NCBI GenBank assembly: GCA_046293395.1
Contig: JBKBOU010000001.1
Location: 620,001-684,000 of the forward strand
Origin: CAYNRA01 sp046293395
GTDB lineage: Bacteria; Bacteroidota; Bacteroidia; Cytophagales; Spirosomataceae
Direction of reading: 5' to 3'
Length of the DNA: 64,000 nt
Shown here: one piece after another, positions 27,528-35,302 of the stretch
Layout of the letters: each line of letters begins with the position of its first letter
Position numbering within the stretch: the first letter of the stretch is position 1
Position numbers and translations under genes: made by a program
The notes under the pieces: model-generated
What the model was told of the DNA's origin: nothing
Databases searched by the model: none
Seen by the model: the letters and a program-made list of their open reading frames with translations, nothing else

Positions 27528-28945
27528 TTTTCAAAAGTCTTCTTAATTTTTTTGATATTTTCAGCCATCTCTTGGTCTGAACTAACCAAATCACTGACCG
27601 TTTGAATGGCATGGATAACGGTACTGTGGTCACGCCCTCCAAAGTGATAACCAATGGATTTTAAAGACAAATCGGTAAGTTCTTTGGCGATATACATGGC
27701 AATTTGGCGAGGAACAACAATAGAGCGGGTTCTCCCTTTTCCTTTTATATCTGCCACACGAACCTCGAAGAAATCAGTTACGGCTTCAATAATAGCATCT
27801 ACTGAAATTTCTTTTTCTGATTCATTTACAAGATGATTGAGCGTCTGTTTTGCCAACGCCATATTGATTTCACGGCGCGTAAGAGATGCCTGTGCAATGA
27901 GGGAAACAACAACTCCTTCTAGTTCACGGACGTTAGAATCGATGCTGTGTGCGAGATATTCTATGATTTCATAATCTACATGAATCCCTTCACTTATTAA
28001 TTTTTTCTGAATAATCGCGATGCGTGTTTCGTAGTCAGGTGTCTGTAAATCAGCAGTTAACCCCCATTTAAACCGAGAGAGTAGCCGGTCTTCTACTCCT
28101 TTTAATTGCCTTGGTGGTCTATCAGAGGTCATGACAATTTGCTTTCCAGATTGGTGCAAATGGTTAAATATGTGGAAAAATGTTTCCTGTGTTTTTTCCT
28201 TACCGGATAAAAACTGAACATCGTCCAAAATCAAGACATCTACACGCATATAGAAGTTCATAAAGTCCTGCAAACTGTTGTCACGAATGGCATTGATGAA
28301 CTGATTTGTAAACTTTTCTGAAGAAACATACAAGACAAATTTATCTTGCAATTTGCCTTTGATATAATTACCAATAGCCTGGACAAGGTGTGTTTTTCCT
28401 AAACCTACTCCGCCATAAATCATCAAAGGATTGAAGCTAGTCACAGAAGGTTTTTGAGCTACAGCAAAACCGGCTGCACGTGCAAGGCGGTTGCAATCAC
28501 CTTCGATGTAGTTATCAAATGTATATTGAGGGTTCAAGAAGGAATTTCCGTGGCCATCTGGTAAAGCTTTTACATCAAACGGGCTTTTAAATTCCTTTTC
28601 GTCCGCAGGAGTACGAGGAGAGTTTTCAACCTTCCGAACATTCGGAATTTGGTAGCCGAGGGGCGGTTGATTTTGACTTGTATTTCCAGAATCGACGATG
28701 ATAGAATACTCAAGTGTACCCTCTCGACCAATGGAATAATCGAGTGCTTTACGCAACAGATGCACGTAATTTTCTTCTAGCCATTCATAGAAAAACTGGC
28801 TTGGAACTTGGATTGTCAACTTTTTATCTACGAGCTTAAAGGGCACAATGGGCTCGAACCAAGTTTTATAACTTTGTTCTGAGACATTGTCCCGAATAAG
28901 CTTTAGGCAGTTTTGCCAAGATATTTCAGCTGATTCGTCGACCAC
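27524..28945 (-). CDS. dnaA: Chromosomal replication initiator protein DnaA
   Basis: This AAA+ ATPase binds DnaA boxes at oriC and opens the origin. Domain I is at the N-terminus (WQNCLKLIRDNVSEQSYKTW). Domain III has Walker A GGVGLGKTHL and Walker B VLILDDVQFL. Domain IV has the DnaA signature in GGRDHSTVIHAI. The 473 residues are normal. The start is assigned to GTG because the frame is open further upstream without an ATG, so the true N-terminus is uncertain by up to about ten codons. A -7 box and one DnaA-box-like site lie upstream. No dnaN or other origin-linked genes are adjacent. Confidence 0.95.
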   Translation of the reverse strand: MVDESAEISWQNCLKLIRDNVSEQSYKTWFEPIVPFKLVDKKLTIQVPSQFFYEWLEENYVHLLRKALDYSIGREGTLEYSIIVDSGNTSQNQPPLGYQIPNVRKVENSPRTPADEKEFKSPFDVKALPDGHGNSFLNPQYTFDNYIEGDCNRLARAAGFAVAQKPSVTSFNPLMIYGGVGLGKTHLVQAIGNYIKGKLQDKFVLYVSSEKFTNQFINAIRDNSLQDFMNFYMRVDVLILDDVQFLSGKEKTQETFFHIFNHLHQSGKQIVMTSDRPPRQLKGVEDRLLSRFKWGLTADLQTPDYETRIAIIQKKLISEGIHVDYEIIEYLAHSIDSNVRELEGVVVSLIAQASLTRREINMALAKQTLNHLVNESEKEISVDAIIEAVTDFFEVRVADIKGKGRTRSIVVPRQIAMYIAKELTDLSLKSIGYHFGGRDHSTVIHAIQTVSDLVSSDQEMAENIKKIKKTFEN

Positions 28946-28989
28946 TTGTTCTGTAAATTTCAGGTAATTTTGTATAAAAAACGGGACGA

Positions 28990-28997
28990 CAAAAGTA
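28990..28997 (-). promoter_or_regulatory. Possible -7 box of dnaA (TACTTTTG)
   Basis: The minus-strand match to TAnnTTTG is 44 bases before the GTG start of dnaA. It would place transcription initiation downstream of the alternative upstream codons, supporting the GTG start. Confidence 0.4.
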
Positions 28998-29035
28998 GTA
29001 AAAAAATCAATCTGTCGTACTTAATTTTTCAACTG

Positions 29036-29044
29036 TTTTACACA
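29036..29044 (+). promoter_or_regulatory. Single DnaA-box-like site in the dnaA upstream region
   Basis: TTTTACACA matches the relaxed box TTWTNCACA. A lone site upstream of dnaA could serve autoregulation. There is no cluster of boxes or AT-rich unwinding element that would make this an origin. Confidence 0.3.
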
Positions 29045-29082
29045 TTGATTTTAAATCAAAGACCTATTCTCATTTAGCAGAA

Positions 29083-29090
29083 TAACTTTG
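29083..29090 (+). promoter_or_regulatory. Possible -7 box of the mutase gene (TAACTTTG)
   Basis: An exact match to TAnnTTTG, 103 bases before the mutase small-subunit start. No -33 box is evident. Confidence 0.3.
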
Positions 29091-29193
29091 CCATTCCAAG
29101 TATCTCCTATTAAATTTACAAATTCCTTTCTATCCTACTTAAATAAGCATCAGGAAAGAGTATTTATTCATCAATCAACGAACTGAAAAAAGC

Positions 29194-30570
29194 ATGTTAC
29201 AATTATCTGAATTCGTTCATAAAACACAAAAAGATTGGATTTCTCAAGCAACTTCTGACTTAAAAGGAGAAAATCCAATGGATGCTTTGACGTGGTTGTC
29301 AGAAGAAAAAATGCATTGGAAACCTATTTATACATCTGAGGATGTTGAAAAAATTCCGTTAGAATCCATTCGAATAGCACAAAAGAAAAAAAATAATACC
29401 TCATTTTACCTTTTGGAATCTGTTTATGTTGTAGATACGAATGGAGAAACTATCAAGCAGGCAAACCAAAAAGCATTGGATTTACTTGCCAAAGGTGCGA
29501 CTAGTCTTGTGTTTGATATACATTCCCTTACCTTGGATACCTTGCAAATACAGAGACTACTTTTGGGAATAAAAACAAGTGAAACACCTATTTTCTGGAA
29601 TACAGAACAAGCAATCTTGATTTATCAGAATCAGAAAAAATCCTCTCCACATCATTTAAAAGGAGGTATTTTGGAACCAATCGTTCAATTCACGTCGGAG
29701 GCAACCTGGGAATCAAATCACAAAAAAATAAGCCAGTTACTTCTTCAAACACAACAAGATAAAAATTTCAAAGTGATATGGGCTTCTAGTGTCCCATTTG
29801 TAAATGCTGGTGCGAATGCCGTTCAAGAACTTAGCTATTTTTGCAATCAATGGGTTGAACTCCTAGAAAAATGCTTAGAAGCGGGACATACCGTTCAGGA
29901 GATTATTGACAAAACTTTTTTTGAAATTGGTTTAACCACTAATTATTTCTTGGATATTGCTAAAATTCGTGCCTTTCGTTATCTACTTCATAAACTGATA
30001 ACTGCATTTGAGCCAACATGTAACCTAGGAAATAGTCAACTATCAGGTCGTTTAGCCACCTATTATTTAAGTCCTTTTTCATCGCATACCAATATGTTAC
30101 GTGCAACCACAGCTACAATGAGTGGTTTAATTGGTGGATTAGATACCGTGTCTATTCCTGCGTGGGATACCGTTGAAAAACCCAACCAAGAAAGCGAATT
30201 AGCCAGACGAGTAGCCTTGAACACATTTCATGTGGTTCAAGAAGAAGGGTTACTCACGGCAACTCAAGACCCGTCAGAAGGAAGTTACTTTCTAGAAAAC
30301 CTTACGTATGAACTCATACAACAAAGTTGGGATTTATTTTTGGAGAACGAGAAAAAGGGTGGATTTTGGGACTTATTCAAGTCAGGAGAAGTACAAACAA
30401 GTATAGCGGATATGCATGAATACAGAGTGACACAAAAAAATAAAGTGATGGTGGGTGTCAATAAATACATGGATACAAAAGAAGAAGCAAACATAAAACT
30501 ATCCAAAAAACTTACTTTTTTGGACGAACGCTCTTTAGCTGTATCATTGAAAGAAAACGTACATTCATAA
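29194..30570 (+). CDS. mutA: Methylmalonyl-CoA mutase small subunit (MutA-like)
   Basis: The small subunit pairs with the B12-binding MutB to interconvert methylmalonyl-CoA and succinyl-CoA. The 458 residues cover the TIM-barrel-like mutase domain (SNFYLLE-type start region, GANAVQELSYFCNQWVELLE, YYLSPFSSHTNMLRATTATM, EGSYFLENLTYELIQQSW). The C-terminal cobalamin domain with DXHXXG is absent, as expected for small subunits. MutB does not follow; the next gene is AtpI-like. In most Bacteroidota mutA and mutB are adjacent, so the partner must be elsewhere. Confidence 0.85.
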   Translation: MLQLSEFVHKTQKDWISQATSDLKGENPMDALTWLSEEKMHWKPIYTSEDVEKIPLESIRIAQKKKNNTSFYLLESVYVVDTNGETIKQANQKALDLLAKGATSLVFDIHSLTLDTLQIQRLLLGIKTSETPIFWNTEQAILIYQNQKKSSPHHLKGGILEPIVQFTSEATWESNHKKISQLLLQTQQDKNFKVIWASSVPFVNAGANAVQELSYFCNQWVELLEKCLEAGHTVQEIIDKTFFEIGLTTNYFLDIAKIRAFRYLLHKLITAFEPTCNLGNSQLSGRLATYYLSPFSSHTNMLRATTATMSGLIGGLDTVSIPAWDTVEKPNQESELARRVALNTFHVVQEEGLLTATQDPSEGSYFLENLTYELIQQSWDLFLENEKKGGFWDLFKSGEVQTSIADMHEYRVTQKNKVMVGVNKYMDTKEEANIKLSKKLTFLDERSLAVSLKENVHS

Positions 30571-30612
30571 ATATACACCAAGCAAAAGCGCGGATAAACA
30601 AGAAAATAATTC

Positions 30613-30620
30613 TAGTTTTG
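30613..30620 (+). promoter_or_regulatory. Possible -7 box of the Fo operon (TAGTTTTG)
   Basis: Matches TAnnTTTG and lies 53 bases before the AtpI-like start. A -33 TTTG is not found at the correct distance. Confidence 0.35.
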
Positions 30621-30672
30621 CGGTTTAATTTACGATGCAATACAACATTGTGCTGCAACACACAAAATAGAT

Positions 30673-31032
30673 ATGTGGCAAACGCTTATATTTACATCTA
30701 TCCTATCAATTGTATTATTTCTAGCTGATTATCTAGGAGTTGGGCATCTTGTACATCCGCATAAATGGATTATACTTAGTTTCTTTGTAGCCGTTTCGTA
30801 TCTTTTTCACACATTAGTAGAACAAGGAATGCGAAATAATCGGGAAAACTTCATTCAATTTTATCTTTCAACGGTTGTTATCCGGCTAATCGCGTCACTT
30901 ATTTTCATTGGTGTTGAATTGTACTTGGGAGTTGGAAACAAAAAAATATTCATTCTAACCTTTTTTGTACTTTATTTATTTTTCACACTATTTGAATTAA
31001 CCATTTTATATCGTAAATTGCGGCGTTTTTAA
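30673..31032 (+). CDS. AtpI-like small membrane protein of the ATP synthase locus
   Basis: A 119-residue protein with four predicted membrane helices (ILSIVLFLADYLGVG, WIILSFFVAVSYLF, FYLSTVVIRLIASLIFIGVELYLG, FILTFFVLYLFFTLFELTIL) and a short basic tail. Its place directly before atpB, its size and its topology fit the AtpI family, which helps assemble the c-ring. Sequence identity to AtpI is weak by eye, so the name rests mainly on context. Confidence 0.6.
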   Translation: MWQTLIFTSILSIVLFLADYLGVGHLVHPHKWIILSFFVAVSYLFHTLVEQGMRNNRENFIQFYLSTVVIRLIASLIFIGVELYLGVGNKKIFILTFFVLYLFFTLFELTILYRKLRRF

Positions 31033-31068
31033 AGAATACCAACTATTTTTCTCATCACAAATAGAACC

Positions 31069-32106
31069 ATGCTGAAAAAAATACTTTTAGGTGCGTCACT
31101 TGGAGTTTTCCTTTTTACGTCAACCTTTGCACAGACACACGAGGGTGAAGGACACGAAAGTCACCAAACAGAAGAAACCAAAGAGGACTTCAAAATTGGT
31201 GAAATGATTATGCACCACATTTCTGACGAACATGGTTGGGCATTCACACACGACTTAAAACTCCCCCTTCCTGTCATTTTATACACGTCTGACAGAGGGC
31301 TTGAAGTTTTCTCTTCGTCTCATTTAGAGCACGGACACAGCTACCAGGGCTATGTCAATCACCACGAACACATTCACCGTGTCAACAAAGCCGGAGAAAT
31401 TGATGAAACCATTCATGTGACAGATTTTTCTATCACGAAAAACGTAGCAGCTCTTATTCTTAGCGCCGTTATTTTGTTTTTCTTGTTCACCGCAGTAGCC
31501 AAAGGATACAAAGTAAACAAGGGCAAAGCACCTAAAGGAATCCAATCATTTCTTGAACCACTTATCGTATTCATGCGGGATGAGGTTGTAAAACCGTCTA
31601 TCGGGAAAAAATACGAAAAATACTTCCCTTATTTACTCACGCTTTTCTTTTTCATTTTTGTCAATAACCTTTTAGGCTTATTTCCAGGAGGAGCAAACTT
31701 AACAGGCAACATAGCGATTACTCTTGTTTTGGCTTTCATCACCTTCTTGATTACAAACATCAGTGCAAATAAGAATTATTGGATGCACATTTTGAGACCT
31801 CCAGGAGTTCCTATTGCATTACTTCCTATCATGTTACCGGTGGAAATTGTTGGGGTTTTTATGAAGCCATTGTCATTGATGATTCGTCTTTTCGCGAACA
31901 TTACAGCTGGTCACATCATCATGTTGAGTTTGTTTGGTCTCATCTTTATCTTTGAAAACTGGGGTGTAACACCACTTGTAGCTGTATTTGCTTTGTTTAT
32001 GAATGCTATTGAGCTCATTGTAGCTTTCTTGCAAGCATTTATTTTCACTTTGCTTTCATCCATGTACATTGGTACAGCTATTGAGGAACACGACGATCAT
32101 CACTAA
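31069..32106 (+). CDS. atpB: ATP synthase Fo subunit a
   Basis: The stator channel subunit of Fo, carrying the proton half-channels against the c-ring. The 345-residue protein has a cleavable signal peptide (LLGASLGVFLFTSTFAQ) and a long His/Glu-rich extracytoplasmic N-domain typical of Bacteroidota. The essential Arg is in the conserved helix LMIRLFANITAGHIIM. Other family segments are NNLLGLFPGGANLTGN and the final helix with AFIFTLLSSMYIG. It is cotranscribed with the AtpI-like gene and with atpE, which follows after 78 bp containing a hairpin. Confidence 0.95.
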   Translation: MLKKILLGASLGVFLFTSTFAQTHEGEGHESHQTEETKEDFKIGEMIMHHISDEHGWAFTHDLKLPLPVILYTSDRGLEVFSSSHLEHGHSYQGYVNHHEHIHRVNKAGEIDETIHVTDFSITKNVAALILSAVILFFLFTAVAKGYKVNKGKAPKGIQSFLEPLIVFMRDEVVKPSIGKKYEKYFPYLLTLFFFIFVNNLLGLFPGGANLTGNIAITLVLAFITFLITNISANKNYWMHILRPPGVPIALLPIMLPVEIVGVFMKPLSLMIRLFANITAGHIIMLSLFGLIFIFENWGVTPLVAVFALFMNAIELIVAFLQAFIFTLLSSMYIGTAIEEHDDHH

Positions 32107-32112
32107 AAATAT

Positions 32113-32166
32113 CCCTCCTCCCCTAGGAGGGCTTACATACATTAATCATCTCTATGGGGGAAGGGA
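32113..32166 (+). repeat. Intercistronic hairpin(s) between atpB and atpE
   Basis: A 7-bp perfect hairpin CCCTCCT/AGGAGGG (32113-32119 and 32125-32131) lies just after the atpB stop. The same pyrimidine-rich strand can instead pair with the purine-rich GGGGGAAGGGAGAT (32156-32169) immediately before atpE. The two pairings are mutually exclusive. Neither is followed by a T-run, so transcription should continue into atpE. Confidence 0.55.
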
Positions 32167-32184
32167 GATACATTCGATAAAAAT

Positions 32185-32448
32185 ATGTCATTATTGAACA
32201 TTATTTTACAAGCAGTAGCTGAAGGTAGAGGTCTTATCGCTCTTGGTGCAGGTTTAGGTGCAGGTCTTGCAGCTATCGGTGCAGGTATGGGTATCGGTAA
32301 AATCGGTGGTAGCGCAATGGAAGGTGTTGCTCGTCAGCCAGAAGCAGCTGGTAAAATCCAAACAATGATGTTGATTATCGCTGCCCTAATCGAGGCCGTT
32401 GCCCTATTTGCAGCAGTAATCTGTCTTTTGATTTCTTTCAACCTATAA
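32185..32448 (+). CDS. atpE: ATP synthase Fo subunit c
   Basis: The ring-forming proteolipid subunit. Its 87 residues form two hydrophobic helices joined by the polar loop RQPEA at 50-54. The ion-carrying carboxylate is Glu70 in AALIEAVALF. The Gln and Ser/Thr companions that define sodium-binding rings are not seen in GAGMGIGKIGG or after Glu70, so proton coupling is likely. Hairpins lie on both sides of the gene, which may help make the many copies needed per complex. Confidence 0.95.
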   Translation: MSLLNIILQAVAEGRGLIALGAGLGAGLAAIGAGMGIGKIGGSAMEGVARQPEAAGKIQTMMLIIAALIEAVALFAAVICLLISFNL

Positions 32449-32470
32449 TACATAGGAACAGAAGAATCCT

Positions 32471-32512
32471 GTAAACCATTATTGTTCACATTAGGTGTCA
32501 ATAATGGTTTAC
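32471..32512 (+). repeat. 14-bp perfect hairpin between atpE and atpF
   Basis: GTAAACCATTATTG (32471-32484) pairs perfectly with CAATAATGGTTTAC (32499-32512). The 14-base loop can form a further CAC/GTG pairing. It is followed by an A-rich stretch, not a T-run, so it is not a plus-strand terminator. It most likely stabilises or marks the 3' end of processed atpE mRNA. Confidence 0.7.
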
Positions 32513-32558
32513 TTCAGAAAAAAAATACATTTCAAACTACTAATATTCTGTTCGTCCA

Positions 32559-33053
32559 ATGGAACTTTTACAACCTAATCTCGGCCTGATTTTTTGGCAA
32601 CTTGTCGTATTCGGCTCACTTGTATTTTTACTTTGGAAGTTTGCCTGGACTCCAATTCTTGGCGGACTAAAAGAAAGAGAAGACTCTATTGACTCCGCTC
32701 TTCGTATGGCTGAAGAGACTCGCGCTGAAATGGCTAAATTGAAAGCAGATAATGACGCTTTGCTTGCTTCTGCTAGAGCGGAAAGAGATGCAATCATTAA
32801 ACAGGCGAAAACTGCTTCTGATGCAATCATTGCTGAATCAAAAGAGAAAGCAGTTGTTGAAAGTAACCGATTGTTGCAAGATGCCCGTGAAACCATGCGC
32901 CAAGAAAGAGCTATGATTATCGACCAATTGAAACAAGATGTTGCTACCTTATCTATCGAAATCGCAGAAAAAATCATAAGAAAAGAACTAGAAGATAAGA
33001 AAACTCAAGAACAATTCGTATCTTCGCTCATCGCTGAAGCAAACTTGAATTAA
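32559..33053 (+). CDS. atpF: ATP synthase Fo subunit b
   Basis: The peripheral-stalk subunit that links the membrane sector to F1. The 164 residues consist of one N-terminal membrane helix (LIFWQLVVFGSLVFLLWKFAW), the PILGGLKERE hinge and a long charged coiled coil rich in Ala, Glu and Lys. This is standard length and layout for AtpF. It begins about 110 bp after atpE beyond a strong hairpin and is followed by an unusually long 104-bp gap before atpH. Confidence 0.95.
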   Translation: MELLQPNLGLIFWQLVVFGSLVFLLWKFAWTPILGGLKEREDSIDSALRMAEETRAEMAKLKADNDALLASARAERDAIIKQAKTASDAIIAESKEKAVVESNRLLQDARETMRQERAMIIDQLKQDVATLSIEIAEKIIRKELEDKKTQEQFVSSLIAEANLN

Positions 33054-33114
33054 TTTTTTTCATATTTAGTGAAAAAAAAATACCAAATAATTGCATTTAT
33101 TCTAACAACTATTG

Positions 33115-33122
33115 TAATTTTG
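33115..33122 (+). promoter_or_regulatory. Possible internal promoter before atpH (-7 box TAATTTTG)
   Basis: An exact match to TAnnTTTG, 35 bases before the atpH start, with an ATTG 21 bases upstream as a weak -33 element. It lies in a gap where atpF and atpH are normally contiguous. Confidence 0.4.
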
Positions 33123-33157
33123 CGCAGCGTTCAGCAAGTTACAAAACATTAAGATTT

Positions 33158-33691
33158 ATGTCACAATCAATTGTAGCTTATAGATATGCAAAATCTTTGA
33201 TAGATTTAGCAACAGAAACTGGGGTTATTAACGAGGTTAATAAAGATATGGATTTGTTCATATCAGTTTGCCAAGAAAATGACCAACTCGTTGCAGTTTT
33301 GAAGAACCCAATTGTTCGCCACAGCAAAAAATTGGCTATCTTGAAAGCACTCTTCTTAGGCAAAGTTCATGATGTTACTTTCAGCATCTTTACAATCCTA
33401 ACAAAGAAAAATAGAGAAAGTTATATTTTAAGCATAGCACAAGAGTTCAGAAAGTTATATAACTTAAAAAATAATATTCAGGTTGCTACGGTTAGTACAG
33501 TAGAACCATTGAGCGACACACAGAAATCCGAATTTATTTCTAAAATCGCACAAGCATTGAATAAAGAGATTATATTGAATGAAAAAATAGACAGTTCGCT
33601 AATCGGAGGATATGTTTTGACAGTCAACGACACCCAAATTGACACCTCTGTAAAGAAAAGATTAGCAGATATGCGTTTATCATTCAGTTAA
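33158..33691 (+). CDS. atpH: ATP synthase F1 subunit delta
   Basis: Delta (OSCP) sits on top of F1 and attaches it to the b-stalk. The 177-residue protein shows the family N-terminal helical bundle (VAYRYAKSLIDLATETGVI), the middle segment NPIVRHSKKLAILKALF and the C-terminal signature KIDSSLIGGYVLTVNDTQIDTSVKKRLADM. The gene ends in a terminator, and the usual downstream genes atpA and atpG are absent, so the F1 core must be encoded elsewhere. Confidence 0.95.
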   Translation: MSQSIVAYRYAKSLIDLATETGVINEVNKDMDLFISVCQENDQLVAVLKNPIVRHSKKLAILKALFLGKVHDVTFSIFTILTKKNRESYILSIAQEFRKLYNLKNNIQVATVSTVEPLSDTQKSEFISKIAQALNKEIILNEKIDSSLIGGYVLTVNDTQIDTSVKKRLADMRLSFS

Positions 33692-33727
33692 AAATATTAG
33701 TTTTCATGGCTATAAAGTTGAGAAAGG

Positions 33728-33751
33728 CTCCCGTTTTTTCGGGAGTTTTTT
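33728..33751. terminator. Terminator between atpH and hslU
   Basis: CTCCCG (33728-33733), loop T6, CGGGAG (33740-33745), then T6. A classic intrinsic terminator for atpH, and it closes the Fo operon. The hslU gene converges on it from the right. Confidence 0.85.
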
Positions 33752-33768
33752 CTTTTTTACCCCTTCTA

Positions 33769-35127
33769 CTACAAAATATACTGGCTCAAATCTTTATTTT
33801 GAATCAGGCTAGCTAGACGCTCTTCAACCAAACTAGCTTCAATCTTTAAAATAGACCCTGGTTTTATCTTCTCCGGGACATCAAATAAAATATCATTCAG
33901 TAATCTACTCATTACCGTCTGTAAACGTCTCGCACCTATGTTTTCCATTTCAACGTTTGCATCAAAAGCAGCTTTTGCCAATGCCCGTAATGCTTCGTCA
34001 GAAAACTCAAGTGTTACACCCTCCGCTTGCAAAAGCGCCTCATATTGTTTCGTTAACGCATTCTTTGGGGTCGTTAAAATGTGATAAAAATCTTGCTCTG
34101 TCAATGATTCTAATTCTACACGAATCGGAAATCTACCTTGTAGTTCAGGAATTAAATCAGATGGCTTTGATACGTGAAAAGCTCCCGCAGCAATAAACAA
34201 AACATGTTGTGTATCCAAAGGCCCGTATTTTGTATTTACACTAGAGCCCTCCACAATTGGCAGTAAATCCCGCTGTACACCTTCCCTACTTACATCAGGC
34301 CCACTCGATTTACCGGATGATACAGCAATTTTATCAATTTCATCAATAAAAATAATTCCAAGATTAGCAGCGCGCCAAAGAGCTTCTCTCTTGACCTCCT
34401 CCATGTCAATCAATTTTTGAGCTTCTTCTTCTGTAAAAATTTTCCGTGCCTCTTCAATTGTTACCTTTCTTTTTACTGTTTTTTTAGGGAGCATCCCACC
34501 TAATTTTTCCAACATATTAGACATAGCAGGATCATCCATACTAGCGCCGAAAATACCTACTTCTGGCGTATTTCTGGAATGAACTTCAATATCTATCAGC
34601 CGCTCATTCATAGACCCACTTTTTAGCTTCTCTTTGAAGGCATTTCGAGTGCTTTCATTCAAATTAACATCTGCATCCAAGGTAAATCCTTGTTTTACAG
34701 GTGGAATCAAAATATCAAGGATTCGTTCTTCAGCAAACTCGGCAGCTTTTTCTTTTACAAATTCTTTTTTTTCGTTTTGAACCAAATGTATAGATTGCTC
34801 TACAAGGTCACGAACCATACTTTCAACATCTCGGCCTACATAACCAACTTCTGTAAACTTAGAAGCCTCTACTTTTACGAAAGGGGCATTGGCTATTTTT
34901 GCAACACGACGTGCAATTTCTGTCTTCCCTACACCTGTTGAGCCAATCATCAAAATGTTGTTTGGCACAATTTCGCCTTGTAATTCGATAGAAGAATTCA
35001 TTCTACGCCATCTATTTCGCAAAGCAATGGCTACATTTTTTTTTGCTTCTTTTTGGCCAATGATGTATTTGTCGAGTAAATCAACAATTTCGTGTGGAGT
35101 ATATTGCTCAAGTTTGTAGTCTTTCAT
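33769..35127 (-). CDS. hslU: ATP-dependent protease HslUV ATPase subunit
   Basis: HslU (ClpY) is the AAA+ unfoldase that feeds substrates to the HslV peptidase in the cytoplasm. The 452 residues contain Walker A GSTGVGKT at 62-69, the pore-loop region VGYVGRDVESMVRDL, Walker B GIIFIDEIDKI, the sensor regions and the C-terminal tail ending QYIL that inserts into HslV. The I-domain is present between the two Walker motifs. hslV is not adjacent in this window. Confidence 0.95.
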   Translation of the reverse strand: MKDYKLEQYTPHEIVDLLDKYIIGQKEAKKNVAIALRNRWRRMNSSIELQGEIVPNNILMIGSTGVGKTEIARRVAKIANAPFVKVEASKFTEVGYVGRDVESMVRDLVEQSIHLVQNEKKEFVKEKAAEFAEERILDILIPPVKQGFTLDADVNLNESTRNAFKEKLKSGSMNERLIDIEVHSRNTPEVGIFGASMDDPAMSNMLEKLGGMLPKKTVKRKVTIEEARKIFTEEEAQKLIDMEEVKREALWRAANLGIIFIDEIDKIAVSSGKSSGPDVSREGVQRDLLPIVEGSSVNTKYGPLDTQHVLFIAAGAFHVSKPSDLIPELQGRFPIRVELESLTEQDFYHILTTPKNALTKQYEALLQAEGVTLEFSDEALRALAKAAFDANVEMENIGARRLQTVMSRLLNDILFDVPEKIKPGSILKIEASLVEERLASLIQNKDLSQYIL

Positions 35128-35225
35128 TTAAAGAATAATTAATGTTTCCATAGCTAAACAGACATCGTCGATATTTAGTTGGGGAATCCCCAAAAAAAAG
35201 AGTCTATTTTACTTGTTTTAACAAC

Positions 35226-35233
35226 TATTTTTG
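35226..35233 (+). promoter_or_regulatory. Possible -7 box of ilvE (TATTTTTG)
   Basis: An exact TAnnTTTG match 69 bases before the ilvE start in the hslU-ilvE divergent gap. A near-match TATACTTTG follows closely. No clear -33 element was found. Confidence 0.3.
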
Positions 35234-35302
35234 TACTATACTTTGAGATTATATTCATATTTTCAATAAATTGCATAATTATTCAAAAAAAGAGAAATTT
35301 AC

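Noticed and set aside
28946..29193. Possible oriC upstream of dnaA
   Set aside because: Only one DnaA-box-like site and no cluster, and no AT-rich unwinding element or origin-linked genes.
32185..32448. Sodium-coupled ATP synthase c subunit
   Set aside because: The Gln and Ser/Thr ligands of sodium-binding rings are not visible around Glu70, so proton coupling is more likely.
35179..35193. TTGGGG/CCCCAA hairpin upstream of hslU as a terminator
   Set aside because: The T-run lies on the wrong side for a terminator in either relevant direction; it may be a minor leader structure.
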